Shown: piece after piece, positions 1-11,578 of the stretch
Layout of the letters: each line of letters starts with the position of its first letter
Position numbering within the stretch: the stretch's first letter is position 1
Assembly: GCF_024763615.1 (NCBI RefSeq)
Contig: NC_077223.1
Location: forward strand, 22,258,001 to 22,322,000
Origin: Phlebotomus papatasi
Lineage: Eukaryota > Arthropoda > Insecta > Diptera > Psychodidae
Length of the DNA: 64,000 bases
Direction: 5' to 3'
Translations under genes and position numbers: made by a program
The notes under the pieces: model-generated
What the model was told of the DNA's origin: nothing
What the model saw: the letters and a program-made list of their open reading frames with translations, nothing else
The model's database searches: none

Positions 1-272
1 AATCCCGAAAGCCAAAATCCCGAATTTTTAAAAGTATCATAGGTATTCCCACGATTGCACTAGCGCTTGCTGGAGGCAAAGGGAAATCTTCTGTGCCTTG
101 GGAAATAATTCTAAACATTTTCCTCCATATAATTTCATCCCTTCCAGGATTTTAAAAATTCGGGATTTTGGCTTTCGGGATTTTGGCTTTCGGGATTTTG
201 GCCTTTTCGGGATTTTGGCGTTCGGGATTTTGGCTATCGGGATTTTGGCTTTCGGGATTTTGGCTGCCACCG
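1..272. repeat. Element with minisatellite inverted ends, copy 1 (cut by window start)
   Basis: The left arm (1-27) reads CCCGAAAGCCAAAATC repeats. The right arm (158-270) is about seven copies of the inverse 15-bp unit CGGGATTTTGGCTTT with small variants. The core between them contains TATTCCCACGATTGCA and ATAATTTCATCCCTT, which recur in the other copies. The right edge is GGCTGCCACCG. Open frames here (Gly-Ile-Leu-Ala-Phe repeats) are products of the 15-bp unit and not genes. Confidence 0.85.
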
Positions 273-372
273 TTTGTGACAATTACCTTGTTTAGGGGAA
301 GGTGGAGGTATTTTGAGCTGTGGAACTACAGATACGATTTTCGTATATTTTTAAAGGATTCTTGGCCTTATA

Positions 373-1431
373 GGGTAAGTAAGTATGCCAAATTTCGGCA
401 TAGTTGCATATAAGCACCGAAGTCCTAAGTTTGAAATGAAATATTTTTAATTCATATTGATATTTTTTGTTACTTCCTTTTCGGGAAGGTTGTGTGGAAC
501 CTTGAAAACTAGTTTATCATCTTTGTTTTCTTTAAATCACTTCCTAAAATATTGAAAAATTAATAATAATTTGGACATTGCTTTGGGTAGTATTCCGGCC
601 ACTTTGATTGAAATACCGGCCACCTTTTTTCTGACCACCTTTTGTGATGCAACCGATAGAAAATTTCAAAACGTTAAACGGAACGAGTTTAATATTTAGT
701 TTAATACGTTTATATGACCCACAAGCCCTGAGATCTTCCGTGTACTTTGTCCAGAAGACCTGAAGAGTAACATCTCAAATTTACGCGCAGATCCCCGTGG
801 CAATTTGCCATTTCTGAACTCTTTCAAGGCCTTTTCCACATCATCTTTTTCATAGAAAAGATGTTTTTTTTTCTCTGAACATTGTAAAACTCAGAAATTG
901 AAAAAAAAAAACACAAAATGAATAAGAAATTTAGGAAAGCAAAAGATGTTGCCGGAATAGGTAACACTACCTCACCGGAGAGACGCTCACAAATTATATA
1001 CTTTTTTACGCGAAATACAGGATCCAGCTGGGAAATTTCACCCGAAATTTAAAGATTGATTCAGTACTAATAACATAAACAGAAACAATCTTTAATGAAA
1101 ACTAATCAATTTTCAAGAAAAACACCGAAGGAAAACCTTTTGCACTTCACCACAAATCACAAGACTGCTAGAAACACAAGTGATCTGTCACATTTTTTGT
1201 AAGACTCTTTCCACACTGAGTTTTTACAACGCAATTTAAATTCAAATTACACCTAAAATTTAACGGTCTTTGTGTTAATACATCCTAAAATGAATAAATA
1301 TTTAAAAGCAAAATAAATTCATTGACTATTCAAAGACAACATACATAATTTCAATTAATTTATTTCCATGGCCGAAATTACACTCAAGGAGGCCGAAATT
1401 GGAAGCCGGCCGAAATTTGGCACACTTCCCC
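373..1431. mobile_element. TA-flanked element related to the 425-bp GGGTAAGTGTGCC MITE, long divergent copy
   Basis: The left end TAGGGTAAGTAAGTATGCC and the right end CCGAAATTTGGCACACTTCC match the inverted ends of the 425-bp family (16303, 20424, 29316, 48614). It is more than twice the usual length and the centre is divergent, so it is either an expanded relative or a copy with an insertion that cannot be delimited. Confidence 0.6.
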
Positions 1432-1602
1432 AATTTATTTTATTTAATTCCAAAATTCTTTTTTAAAGCGAAATTACATTACGTTAAAGCACGATTTCTT
1501 TTCGAAATATACGAAAAACTCGAATATCACTGAAGCTCACAGCTCAAAATAACCCCACCCCCCCCTATAATCGAAATAAATCTCGAATTTATTTCAAAAC
1601 TA

Positions 1603-1819
1603 AGAGAAAGTGCCCGTGTTTCTTACGATTCTAAATTTCGTAATGACTCAATTTTTCCTATGTTCCTCAATAAATGAGACTCATCGCATCCATATTTTAA
1701 AAACTAGAGGAAAGTGCCCAGTTTTTAAAATATATTGCGGACTCATATTTATTCAGAAACATAGGAAAAAGTTAGTCATTAGGAAGCTTGAGAGCGTACG
1801 AAGCTTGGGCATTTTCCTC
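1603..1819. mobile_element. TA-flanked MITE, family GGGGAAAGTGCC
   Basis: Ends GAGAAAGTGCCCGTG and its complement (TGGGCATTTTCCTC) sit between TA dinucleotides. The subterminal block AATGACTCAATTTTTCCTAT recurs inverted near the right end. The centre holds a second copy of the end motif (AGAGGAAAGTGCCCAG). The family matches the outer element at 8454-10118. Confidence 0.75.
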
Positions 1820-1821
1820 TA

Positions 1822-3181
1822 TTCATTATCCAGCAGTCTAATCTAAATTCTGAATTTGACCCCTATTCACTGTACTGTTCCCAATTTCGTCAGAACTGTT
1901 CCTAACTCTTTGTTCAAGTTATCAACAATATAAGTTAAATATTGGTTTTGGTTATTGTTTGACAAACTTTAATATTAATAAAATTACGTGTGAATATTCT
2001 TTACTAATATGTTTCAACTTCAACTTTATTCCTAACCACAAAGTGTTGCAATATAGATGTGACAGACATCACTCACTTGTCTCAAAAGAACACTTCAATA
2101 AAAACCTATAGTAAAAATTTCAATGAAAGAAAAAATCCCAACTTGAAAATTGAGTAAAAGACAAATCATGTGGAAATTTGGGGTACATGGCGAAAAATTT
2201 AATTTCCTTTCATTTGAACATCTCATGCTTCTTTCTGTGTAACCCCAATGACAAGAAAAAAGGCTCCCAAATAATTGCAAATTTTGGGTATCTAAGAATT
2301 CTTTTGTCCTCGGCAATATATCCATATTACAGCTTTACCCCCATGAGATTAAAGTCTTTATATTTTGTTGGCCAATTTTTGGACTTTTCAACAAAAGGGA
2401 TAAGATTACTCTGCAATCGACAGATTTATGTTTTTATTTTTCTTCCCAGCACGAGATCAGTGGAACAAAGAACTTTTGGTGTGCTGTTTGAAAGCTTTCC
2501 AAAGTTAGCTTCAGAATAAAATTGTCGATTTACTAAATTCCCAATGAGAGTGTCATTTGAAATATTCCTACCCAGGATAGAAATACTTTCACGTGTCGCG
2601 AAGAGAAAAGTTTTATTGGCCATATTCTTGTCACCCAAAAACTCTATTCCAAATATATATTATATACTGAAATTCCTCTAGTAAAATCAATAGAATAACT
2701 AATTCTTCGGTGAATTCGTTAGCCCCAAAAAATAGGTTTTTCGACCCACTTTTCCTAGTTTGTGAGCTTGAGAGAGTGTGAGAATTGCTTTTTCAAACCA
2801 CCACCGCCGAAATATAACTGGAAAATGGCAAAGTGAACCTGACTTTGCAGAATGTTCGAACCTGTCATATATCTTCAAATTTGTTTGAACGTAGGAACTG
2901 GATTTCCTTAGAGTTTCAAAAATATGGAAAGTATAATAGTACAACTTTATAACATTATAACAGTATAACTGTTTAGAAATGATTTATAAAACGCCATATC
3001 AACATCCGCAGCAAAGAGAAATCATCACTCGATGTATTAGATGTAGATTCCGGATTAATTGAAAACCAATGTCTGTTACGTTTTAGAATTTTAGAAGACC
3101 TTTCGAACAAATCTAAATTCTTTTGAAATGTAAAAGAAAAACGCTCTCCAGGCGGATTTTGACTTTTGACATTTTGACATA
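1822..3181. other. Unassigned intronic DNA
   Basis: AT-rich, with only short shadow frames; no repeat partner or gene was recognised. Confidence 0.5.
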
Positions 3182-3509
3182 CAGTGCCCGCTTTGTAATC
3201 CGGATGATTGGGAGACAATATGACAGATGTCCACTTTGTAATCCGGATGGATTTTTTGAATTTGTTAAACGTCTCAAAAATATAATACAAGATTTTTTTG
3301 TAGAAGTAGTATAAAAGTTATAAAGAAGATTAAAAAGACATAATTAGTGAATTCTATGCTATTATACTTCATTTATTAAATAAAAACTTCACAAGATAAT
3401 TCATTTTCATTGGTGAACAGACATCCATATATAACCTCAAAATTATTTTAAATGTAACCGATGAGAACTCGTCCGGATTACGCTGATCCGGATTAGAGAG
3501 CGGGCACTG
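3182..3509. mobile_element. TA-flanked MITE with CAGTGCCCGCT ends
   Basis: Inverted ends CAGTGCCCGCTTTGTAATCC and the complement of CCGGATTAGAGAGCGGGCAC, flanked by TA on both sides (3180-3181, 3510-3511). The subterminal AATCCGGAT motif is repeated in each arm. CAGTG-type ends with TA duplication are typical of Tc1/mariner/pogo derivatives. No transposase is present. Confidence 0.8.
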
Positions 3510-3949
3510 TATTATCAAAATGTTTGCTTAGGTATTAAAATACTCGATAGTACCGTTTTCAGGTTAATATTCTATTTAATTCGATTTATTTAGAAGAAAT
3601 AGGACAGTATCCAAGAAGCAAAATAGCTGCCTTATAGAACCAAGTATTAAACAAGTCTTTTAGAATACTTTTAACAGACTTAAAGTGAGAATTTTCCGTT
3701 GAAATTCCTACAGAAGCTCTTAAGATCCTTAAGAGTGCGCCACTTATAGTAATCTCAGTGATGGAACCAAGAGCGTTATAATTATTACTTAGGGAATTCT
3801 CCAAGACTATATTAAGAAAAAATTGTTTCTTGGGTATGTCCTCTATACAAAAGTTAGCCTTAAACATTATGATTGCGATGTTGGACTTGAGGAATGAGTG
3901 GAAGCTAAATAATACAATGCTAAAGCCTCCTGTAGGGGAGCCCGCTTAA

Positions 3950-4245
3950 AACCCCGAAAGCCAAAATTCCGAACGCGAAAATACCGAAAGCCAAAATCCT
4001 GAATCGACCAAAATCCCGAAAACCAAAATCCTAAATTCGTAAAAGTGTCATAGCTATTCCCACGATTGAACCCGCGCTTGCTAAAGGCAAAGGGAAATTT
4101 TTTGTGTCTTGGAAAATTATTCTACAGATCCTACACATTGTCCCCCATATAATTTCATCCCTTTCAAGATTTTGAACATTCGGGATTTTGGGTTTCAGGT
4201 TTTGGCTTCTGGGATTTTGGTTTTCGGGATTTTGGCTGCCTCCGC
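3950..4245. repeat. Element with minisatellite inverted ends, copy 2
   Basis: Left arm of about five CCGAAAGCCAAAATC-type units, a core matching copy 1 (ATTCCCACGATTGAA, ATAATTTCATCCCTT), and a right arm of about four inverse units ending GGCTGCCTCCG. Confidence 0.85.
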
Positions 4246-5357
4246 CCTGAAAACTCTAAGTCACTATCTTTTACCGTTCGATCTATAGATCTCCTAACAG
4301 GCAGAAAAATGAAACAGTTATATATATTTCTTTCTCATTGGAGTTCGAGCAGTGAAACGAGGGGTTGAAAGATGGTAAAATATCATGTGATTGTGATATG
4401 ATAACTTTGGCGTGATACAAACGAATAAAACTAAAAGTCATCCTTGTTATTTCTCCTCTGTCGATTATTTTCCCGCCCTTCTCTCTTGCTTTTTTCCCAA
4501 ATGGGAGCCACACATGGCCAAAGGAAGTTCAATTTTCCACCTCCAATCCTCACTCTCTGATATTTTTCACCCATTCATAAGGGGTGAAAATCGCAATAAA
4601 AGCTTCGTTTTCCCCACACACTCGCACACACATGCTTTTTTTTGATGTGGTAAAACTTCATCCACAAACTTGTGATCACATTTCCATTTAATACAAACAA
4701 TTTCCTCCCTCAAATTCTTTTCCTTACTGTCTCTCACGCAATTTTCACCAACAAACACATTCTTTTCTTCTGTGATTTCCCTTCACTACCCCTCCAAAAG
4801 AAGAAAAAACCGATGGGCAAATTTTGAGGGGTGCAGAAAATATTTTAGATAAATTGTTGTCTTCAGCTTCTTCTTTATGGTAAAAATTCTCACATTTATT
4901 TGTAATAAAATACTCCCATCCTTTAAGAGAAAACTTTTCACATCAAAAGCTTCTCGCGACACCTTTTTTTTCAACCTTTTCTTGCTCTAGCTCCATGGTA
5001 TATTTATGCATTTACGACTTTACACACTTCGAAATTTTCGATCCAAACCCATTGGGACATTTTTGTAATATGTGATTTTGCAAGAAATTATGTTGCACTG
5101 GAAATCCGTTTGTTATGAGATCTATAGACTGAACGGTTAGAGATAGCGGAACAGAGTTTTCGGGAAACCCTTCTATAAATCGACCTCACATCGTAAATCG
5201 TAAACATTTTCATCGTGGCTCCTATACCTTTTCCATCGCAGCCATCTTTTTAAGATACCAAAATTTTACAAAGCTACGCTTAAGCTTAAGCTTCAAAGAC
5301 TCTTTAGTCTGACGATATACCTTTAGCACATGAATTGGATGAATAAACATCTCTATA
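4246..5357. other. Unassigned intronic DNA
   Basis: AT-rich with pyrimidine tracts; no gene or repeat was recognised. Confidence 0.5.
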
Positions 5358-5469
5358 ATGGCCTCTATACACTACAGAAAAATATGTCCATATTTCACAG
5401 TTTTTCCTACACAGGCGTAGGGAATTTTCTTCAATATGGACATAATTTTTTCTAGTATGTAGAGGCCAT
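5358..5469. mobile_element. Short palindromic MITE with ATGGCCTCTA ends
   Basis: The left arm ATGGCCTCTATACACTA...ATATGTCCATATT is mirrored by AATATGGACATAAT...TAGTATGTAGAGGCCAT, giving a 112-bp near-perfect hairpin. A second copy lies at 6465-6794, split by another MITE. Confidence 0.8.
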
Positions 5470-5470
5470 A

Positions 5471-5698
5471 AGGTAAAGTGCCCTCGGGTCGACCGGTTCC
5501 TCGACTCGACCGGTGGTCAATATTTGGATGTTTGATGGTGAATTTCTATAAAATTGTCACTGATTCGTATTCATTTATTGAATGATTGACCTATTAATGT
5601 TGGATCATACGCCAAATATTAGTACAAATATAAATAAATTGAATAAATAACTCTACCGGTCGAATTGAGGAACCGGTCGACTTTAGGGCACTTTACCT
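5471..5698. mobile_element. TA-flanked MITE with AGGTAAAGTGCCCT ends
   Basis: The ends AGGTAAAGTGCCCT and AGGGCACTTTACCT are exact complements, flanked by TA. The subterminal block GTCGACCGGTTCCTC is inverted at the right as GAGGAACCGGTCGAC. It directly abuts the preceding hairpin element. Confidence 0.85.
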
Positions 5699-5700
5699 TA

Positions 5701-6464
5701 CATCCAAACATATTGAAACAATTTTTAAGGACCAATAAAGAAAGTCACTAATTCGAGCACTCTGCAAACATCTCCATCCTTTGTCTGTATATAGGCGTCT
5801 CTCACAATAACAAAGAAAAAACAACCCCACCGCGAAAAGACAAAAAGGTGTTTTCCATTTTGACACTCTAAATGGGTTATCAAATTCGTTAAATGATGGA
5901 AATTCTTCCCATCAAACATTTTTTTGCACCCATAAAAAAATTCACAGACATCGTTACATAAGAAATAGAAGGTGTAGAGAGGAAGAATGAAAAAAAAACT
6001 GTCTTTGCTCAAAGTTTGTGGAAGAACTTGAAGGAGCTCTTGTTTTTTCTTCCCAAGCACGAAAAACTACTCAAAGATCGTAAAACAAACATTTTACGCC
6101 CAATTGAGAAGTCACTTTAAATTGTTACAAGTTAGGAGAAGAAAAAAAATGGCAAGAAACCGGCAAAGAAAGCATAGAAATTATAGAGGAAAAAACCGAT
6201 GGAAAATGTAAACATTGGGCTTTTTCTTATAGCTAGAAAAAAAACTCAATTGTTTCTATTTCACGCATTCTTGCCATCACCTCAGATAAATTTCACAACT
6301 AATTGATTTCAATAAACAACAACCCAGAGGGTAGTTTATAAAGAGTCTTTTGGAAAATGTTATTTAGCACATGTTAAAAGATCTACTGTTGCACATTTAC
6401 TTAATCGTAATTTCATTGGTCATAAAGATTACAGGTTAAACCATATTGAACTTTAAATCCTCTT
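5701..6464. other. Unassigned intronic DNA
   Basis: AT-rich with A and T runs; nothing recognised. Confidence 0.5.
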
Positions 6465-6794
6465 GACCTCTACACACTAAAGAAATTTATGTTCATATTT
6501 GACATTATTTCTTATAAAAGGGTAGGGAATTTGCTTCAATATTTACATAAATCATTCTAGTAGGGGAGAACGGGGTAGAATTATCCACCAAATGAATTTT
6601 TTGATTACGTATAATTTGTACAAAAAATGTGTGTATATGAAGCTGATAAATATTTCAATGAATAGTCAGGGAAGTACATATTTAGAATAAAGAATGGTTT
6701 CCTCAATATACCTTCGAAGGCAAACTATAAGATACTACTATCTAATATCATACGTAAATAATTCTGCCCCGGTCTCTCCTAAGTAAAGGCCACC
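6465..6794. mobile_element. Second ATGGCCTCTA hairpin copy, split by an inserted MITE
   Basis: The left part (6465-6562) and the short right part (6780-6794, GTAAAGGCCAC) correspond to the arms of the element at 5358-5469. The right arm is interrupted after TCTAGTA by the element at 6563-6779. Confidence 0.65.
6563..6779. mobile_element. TA-flanked MITE with GGGGAGAACGGGG ends, nested
   Basis: The inverted ends GGGGAGAACGGGGTAGAATT and the complement of AATTCTGCCCCGGTCTCTCC are flanked by TA (6561-6562, 6780-6781). The 217-bp element sits inside the older hairpin at 6465-6794. Confidence 0.85.
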
Positions 6795-6852
6795 GTAGTC
6801 ATAGAAAAAAGGCGAAACAGGGTAAAATTTTGAAAAGTGGACTGGACATTTA

Positions 6853-7989
6853 GGGTAAATTAAGCTAATTCAAAACCTGCTTCAAATGGAAATTTTTCGC
6901 TACTCCAAATGGAAACGTCACTGTTTTCATGATAAGTACAGTACTAAATTACTATATATTTATATATTTTCTATACCACAGTTTCATTATTTAGTTAATT
7001 TTGCTCCAAATACAGCGAAAATCCATTCATATTCACAAATTTTAATTAGCTAATTTCTCATAAAAATTAAAAGTGTACCTTTTCACCATCGAATTTTTCA
7101 TCGATCGACAATGTTTTCCAATGAAAAGCACAATAAAGTGACTGTTTATTAGTTTTGTTTAACATTTATGTCATATTTCTGGCTAATTTTAGTAAAATTA
7201 AGTGCTAATCTTTATTATTAACGGTACGTGAAGTTTTCAAAAGAAGTAATTACTTATTTCGTGAACAAAAAGGGTTTTTCTGAAGTGTCTGTAAATATTT
7301 CAATCAGGGGCATGACATTTCCTGTGTTTCCCATATGTTTCTAGCGAGCCGAAAAAACTTTGGAGTTTATTAGATTTTTCTGTCATTGTAGAATGAATTA
7401 GCAAAAAATACTAATACAAAATAAAAGCCAATTTAATAACGAAGAGGCAACTGAAAACCCTAAATTGGTAACCTACGTAGTTTTGGAGATGTCTCGTGAA
7501 ATGTTTACGAAAACAGGGAAAAATTACACTAAACCCGGTCGCATTTTTCAAAGCTAATGTCAACTCATTGATTTCAATAGGAAACCCCGGAAATATGAAT
7601 TTTTGGAGAGATTTTCTCTTTGTTTTAGATGGGAAAGGAGAAAAGGCCAGGAATAAGAACAAATCCTGCACTCTAGAGCAACTCAACAAGGTTTTGGAAG
7701 CCTTTCATCGCGGTTTCACTTAAACTGTTTGTCTCCAATTAGAAAATTTCCCTTGTCTCCATTTGGATTAATATGTTTCAAATAGAAGCATTTTACGCTC
7801 GCGTAATTTTCTTGTATTTAAGAAGTTTTCAAATTAATACCTAAAGAATTTTCACTGAACAGTAACATTCTAGAAGAGTCAAGGAGCAAATTTATGTAAT
7901 TCTCTTCAGAAAAAATATGAATTTAATGTGTTGAATCTTCTGTAAAAGTTAAAGCGTCTGAAAATCGTTTTGAATTAGGACATTTACCC
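6853..7989 (+). mobile_element. TA-flanked 1.1-kb element with a pogo/psq-like remnant
   Basis: The inverted ends GGGTAAATTAAGCTAATTC and the complement of CCTAATTC-type sequence (GAATTAGGACATTTACCC) are flanked by TA. A hAT MITE is nested at 7305-7570. Near 7630-7723 the plus strand reads N-K-S-C-T-L-E-Q-L-N-K-V-L-E-A-F-H-R-G-F, which resembles the start of the psq helix-turn-helix of pogo-type transposases, but no ORF continues. The element is therefore non-autonomous and decayed. The pogo assignment rests on this short match plus the TA target. Confidence 0.65.
7305..7570. mobile_element. hAT-type MITE, 266 bp, copy 1
   Basis: Starts CAGGGGCATGACAT and ends ATGTCAACTCATTG, flanked by a perfect 8-bp duplication ATTTCAAT (7297-7304 and 7571-7578). 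A second copy at 13137-13403 is highly similar. The 8-bp duplication and CAGGGG end place it in the hAT superfamily. It is inserted within the element at 6853-7989. Confidence 0.9.
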
Positions 7990-7991
7990 TA

Positions 7992-8451
7992 CGTTTAAAA
8001 GTTTTTAAAGTGGACACTTACGTTTAATAGTTAAAATAATAAATTAATATGATTAATGAAAAACCAAATAAATTTATATTAACAACAATCTGTTCGTGAT
8101 TCTGAATATCAGACTAGGTCCCCTCTAAGCGATCATGTGTCTTTATTTTCTATTTCCAAATTTCAATTATCCGTGATTATTTTTAACCTAAACGAAGAAA
8201 ACACACAAGGTAATTCGAAGTATTTGCATGGAAATTAATTCACGGAAAAGCATTAAAATTTACTGCAAGATTTTCCCTATATGTCTTTCAACAAGTTTCA
8301 CTCCATATTTTATACAAATGTCTTTTTTGACATTAACACATTCTATAAACCGCCCATGAAGCTTCCTCAATGAATTTCAGTTGACTGCAAATTTTATGGA
8401 CTACGAAGAATGTTTTATAAGGAAGATAAAATAAGCAAAAGGTTAAAATAT
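7992..8451. other. Unassigned intronic DNA
   Basis: AT-rich; nothing recognised. Confidence 0.5.
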
Positions 8452-9051
8452 TAGGGGAAAGTGCCAATGTTTTGCACGGTCCAGAACTTCATAATGACTA
8501 AATTTTTCCTATGTTTCTGAATAAATATAACTCCGCAATATATTTTAAAAACACATATATATATTTTATACGCAATTTAACATATTTATTTTATACGCAA
8601 TATATTTTAAAAACAGGAAACTCTCCCCTAGTTTTTAAAATATGGATGCGAGGAGTGACATTTATTGAAAATTAGGGTAGACGCTGGTATTACCAAAACG
8701 CTCCTAATATCGATCAAGCGATGCTGGTAATATCGACTTCTCTTCCAATTATGGATAAAAAAATATTTTTTCTACATGAACTTCAATTAGATTGTTTAAT
8801 TATTATTTTATATTTCACGATGTCAAATAAAAAATTTCACAATTTTTCCGGTAATATTTGCACAAGAAAAGTGATTTTTAAAAATGTGTGCACAAAATTA
8901 CAATAGTAGCCATTCAAAAAATTCACACTGCTGTCATTTGTCTTAAGCAAATACAGTCAGTCTTGTCAGTGAGTGAATTGAACAATTTGTGCGCTTCTTA
9001 TCGATACAATTGGTATAGATATTGGAAACCAATTAAGGATTGAAGCTTATA

Positions 9052-9263
9052 GGGGAAACTGGGGCACCACCAAACACGGGGTACCACCAAACACTAATTT
9101 TTATTTCTAAACTAATTGGACTATCTCGACCATTCCTTCAGTGGACAAGCATTTTTATAATACCTATAAATTTCTATAAGTCTTGTTCTCTGAAGTCGAA
9201 TATCCGATTAAAAAATCGCAGTGTTTGGTGGTACTCCGTGTTTGGTGGTGCCCCAGTCTCCCC
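9052..9263. mobile_element. TA-flanked MITE, family GGGGAAACTGGGGCACC, copy 1 (third nesting level)
   Basis: The ends GGGGAAACTGGGGCACCACC and GGTGGTGCCCCAGTCTCCCC are near-perfect complements, and the CCAAACAC block is repeated within each arm. TA flanks at 9050-9051 and 9264-9265. The second copy is at 39654-39867. Confidence 0.9.
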
Positions 9264-9364
9264 TATATGAAGATTTCATAGGTAAGTACTGTTAGTTGAG
9301 CGTAATAAGAGATTTTCTGTGATCGATAATCTCAAATTCTGATGTATGGAATATCGATCATGAA

Positions 9365-9662
9365 ATGGCAAAAGCCATTGAGGATGCCAGGAATGGATTT
9401 AGCATTAGAGAGGCAACTCGGATATACAATGTGCCGTACGGAATGGTACGGAACACTATATGGGAAGTTGAAGGGAACCAGTCCGGAAGAAAGACGTATC
9501 GGCGCTTCTGCAGTTCTTTCAAGAGAACACGAGGAATCGCTAAAAGCTTGGGTCCTTTCACGGGCTATTGCGGATCATCCAATTATCAAAGATCAACTTC
9601 TAGACAATGTGCAAATGTTGTGCAGGAAGTTGAAAATTCCAAACAATTTTGTGGTATATTAA
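9365..9662 (+). pseudogene. Pogo/Tigger-type transposase N-terminus, frameshifted fragment
   Basis: In the frame starting at 9365 the protein begins M-A-K-A-I-E-D-A-R-N-G-F-S-I-R-E-A-T-R-I, then Y-N-V-P-Y-G-M-V-R-N-T, the psq-like helix-turn-helix of pogo/Tigger transposases and CENP-B proteins. Similarity then switches to the frame of 9342. There, from about 9480, it reads E-H-E-E-S-L-K-A-W-V-L and later I-I-K-D-Q-L-L-D-N-V, typical of the following CENP-B-type DNA-binding domain. A frameshift therefore separates the two halves. The catalytic DDE domain is missing: the sequence runs out after the second domain. It lies inside the TA-flanked element 8675-10055, consistent with the Tc1/mariner/pogo superfamily. 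It is a dead remnant and not a host gene. Confidence 0.75.
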
Positions 9663-10120
9663 ATTATTTTGATTGTTCCCTTTAGAAATTAAGGCTAAGT
9701 ATTTGAATTATCTATTTTTTTTAATATTTTGTCGGAAAATATAAAATACATATTTGCATTCCCTGATGGTACGTGTAAAACTCATTTTTTCCTTGATCGA
9801 TATTACAAGCATCGACTGATCGATAATACCATCAGGTGATCGATATTACATGCAAATGCACTTTGAAAAGTTTTTCGTGTTTTAAACCACTCCAAAATGA
9901 ATATATCAAGAATGTGAGTGGTCGATCTTGTAGAGGACATCTGCAAGATTGACTATAACAAGTTTTGACTTCAAAAATACGAGTATATATATATGGTTTT
10001 TTGTCTGTTAAAATTGATAATTTCCTTAAATGATCGATAATACCCCCGTCTACCCTATAGGGAAAATGTAGTCATTATGAAGCTTGGGACGACCGTACAA
10101 AGCATGGGCACTTTCCCCTA

Positions 10121-11578
10121 GAGGGATTTCCTTGCAAGAAATGAATTAAATTATATAGTTCAGGTTAAGAATTATTGAAATGATACGTTCTACCTTATTT
10201 GCAAATTTGAAAACGTGTGAAATATATCTGAGTTTGTTGTAAAGTTTTCAAAAAATAAACTTGTTAGAAGTGAAATTTTACCAGTGATACCTTCAATTTC
10301 TTTAGTTCTATGATACTTTGCATTTCCTCAGAGAACTTTGGGAAAATTTTAATCACGTTCCATCTTGTAATTTGCGATTGACATTGCTAAGGATGAAAGA
10401 TGCATTGGAAGGATATCTCTTGAGATTCGGTATACGAAAAGATTTTTCCTCGAAAATACCTTTATATAGCACAAAATGAGAAACTACAAGGTATTTCCTC
10501 AGACAATTTTCTCCTTCTGGGTTTGATGCAATTTTCCTGTCTTATTAGAGTGCTCAGAATTGAAAATTACTGGCACAGTGAGACATCAACATTGCAAAAT
10601 GATTTAGAATGTGAAAATCTACTTATAGACCATTTTCCCTTCTCAACTTTTTCCTTTTTGTCTACTCTATCCTTCTTCTTATGGCATCGGTAGAAACCTA
10701 TTAGCGCAAAGACACCACAATTTTCCCAGATTTTCCCGCAACAGCACTCTTGTGGCGCTCAGTTGAAGAAATGAGAACAATAAAATTTTCTCCCCTCTCG
10801 CGGTATTTTACAGTCGACATTTTAAACTTTAAATAAAACATTGCATCTCGAGCAAATATTCTATTTTGGATGCAACAATAAAATAAATATAGCATGAAAA
10901 ACAATTAGGTGCATCTCAGAAAATTCATCTTATGCAAAATCCATCGTAATCTCACAGAAATTGCATGTTGGAGGAATTGATTTTGAGTTGTTTTCAAGTT
11001 TCTTCCTCAAGAGATTCATCATTAGACTTGAAATGTTCTTCAAGAATCGATCCATATTTCACAAATTCCACCCAAAGAAATGAATAATGACTTGTCTGAA
11101 GTGCTCTTACAAGAGTGTTTTTGGAAGGCTTGAGCTCCTAACGGGAGACATGAAGTGTATGTTGAAAAATTAAGAAACAATTAGCCCCTATTTTGAGGAA
11201 GACCAAAATGTACCACTGAATTTTCTACATCTTATCTCTTTCGTCATTTTAGAAATGTACTTTTGTGACAACTAAATACCAATTTTAGCACACATCCAAA
11301 CACTATTTTAATGAGAAAACTTCTCAATTGTTCTCCAGACAGTTAAATGACCAACTTTTATGCATTGTTTCTTATATAATTACCCCCATAATTAAAATAT
11401 ATAATGCAATGGAATCACTTGCTATATGCCTTAATGGTTCTTCTTAAAAAGACAGATGAGAAAATTTTTAGAGGAAAATTTCCTTCAGTCAATTAATTTC
11501 ACTTTCACTCTTCAACCCATAAGAACTTTATAGGGTATCTTGCAAAATCTGTTCAGAAGACCACAAACTGACTTCTAG
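10121..11578. other. Unassigned intronic DNA
   Basis: AT-rich, repeat-poor compared with its neighbours; no gene recognised. Confidence 0.5.

Larger units (their letters stand above)
8675..10055 (+). mobile_element. Pogo-like transposon (1.4 kb), decayed
   Basis: The ends GGGTAGACGCTGGTATTACC and GGGTAGACGGGGGTATTATC (complement of the right end) are flanked by TA (8673-8674, 10056-10057). Subterminal copies of ATCGATATTAC / GATCGATAAT occur near both ends and may be transposase binding sites. It carries a broken transposase N-terminus at 9365-9662 and a nested MITE at 9052-9263. There is no room for a full DDE domain, so it is internally deleted. Confidence 0.85.
8454..10118. mobile_element. 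TA-flanked MITE, family GGGGAAAGTGCC, split by a nested transposon
   Basis: The left end GGGGAAAGTGCCAATGTTTT and right end complement GGGGAAAGTGCCCATGCTTT align over about 55 bp (shared CTTCATAATGACTA) and are flanked by TA (8452-8453, 10119-10120). Only 8454-8674 and 10058-10118 belong to it. The rest is the inserted 8675-10055 element. Confidence 0.85.

Noticed and set aside
37..413. Overlapping frames encoding Gly-Ile-Leu-Ala-Phe or Lys-Ile-Pro repeats
   Set aside because: They are translations of the 15-bp minisatellite in the element ends, open in several frames because the unit length is a multiple of 3.
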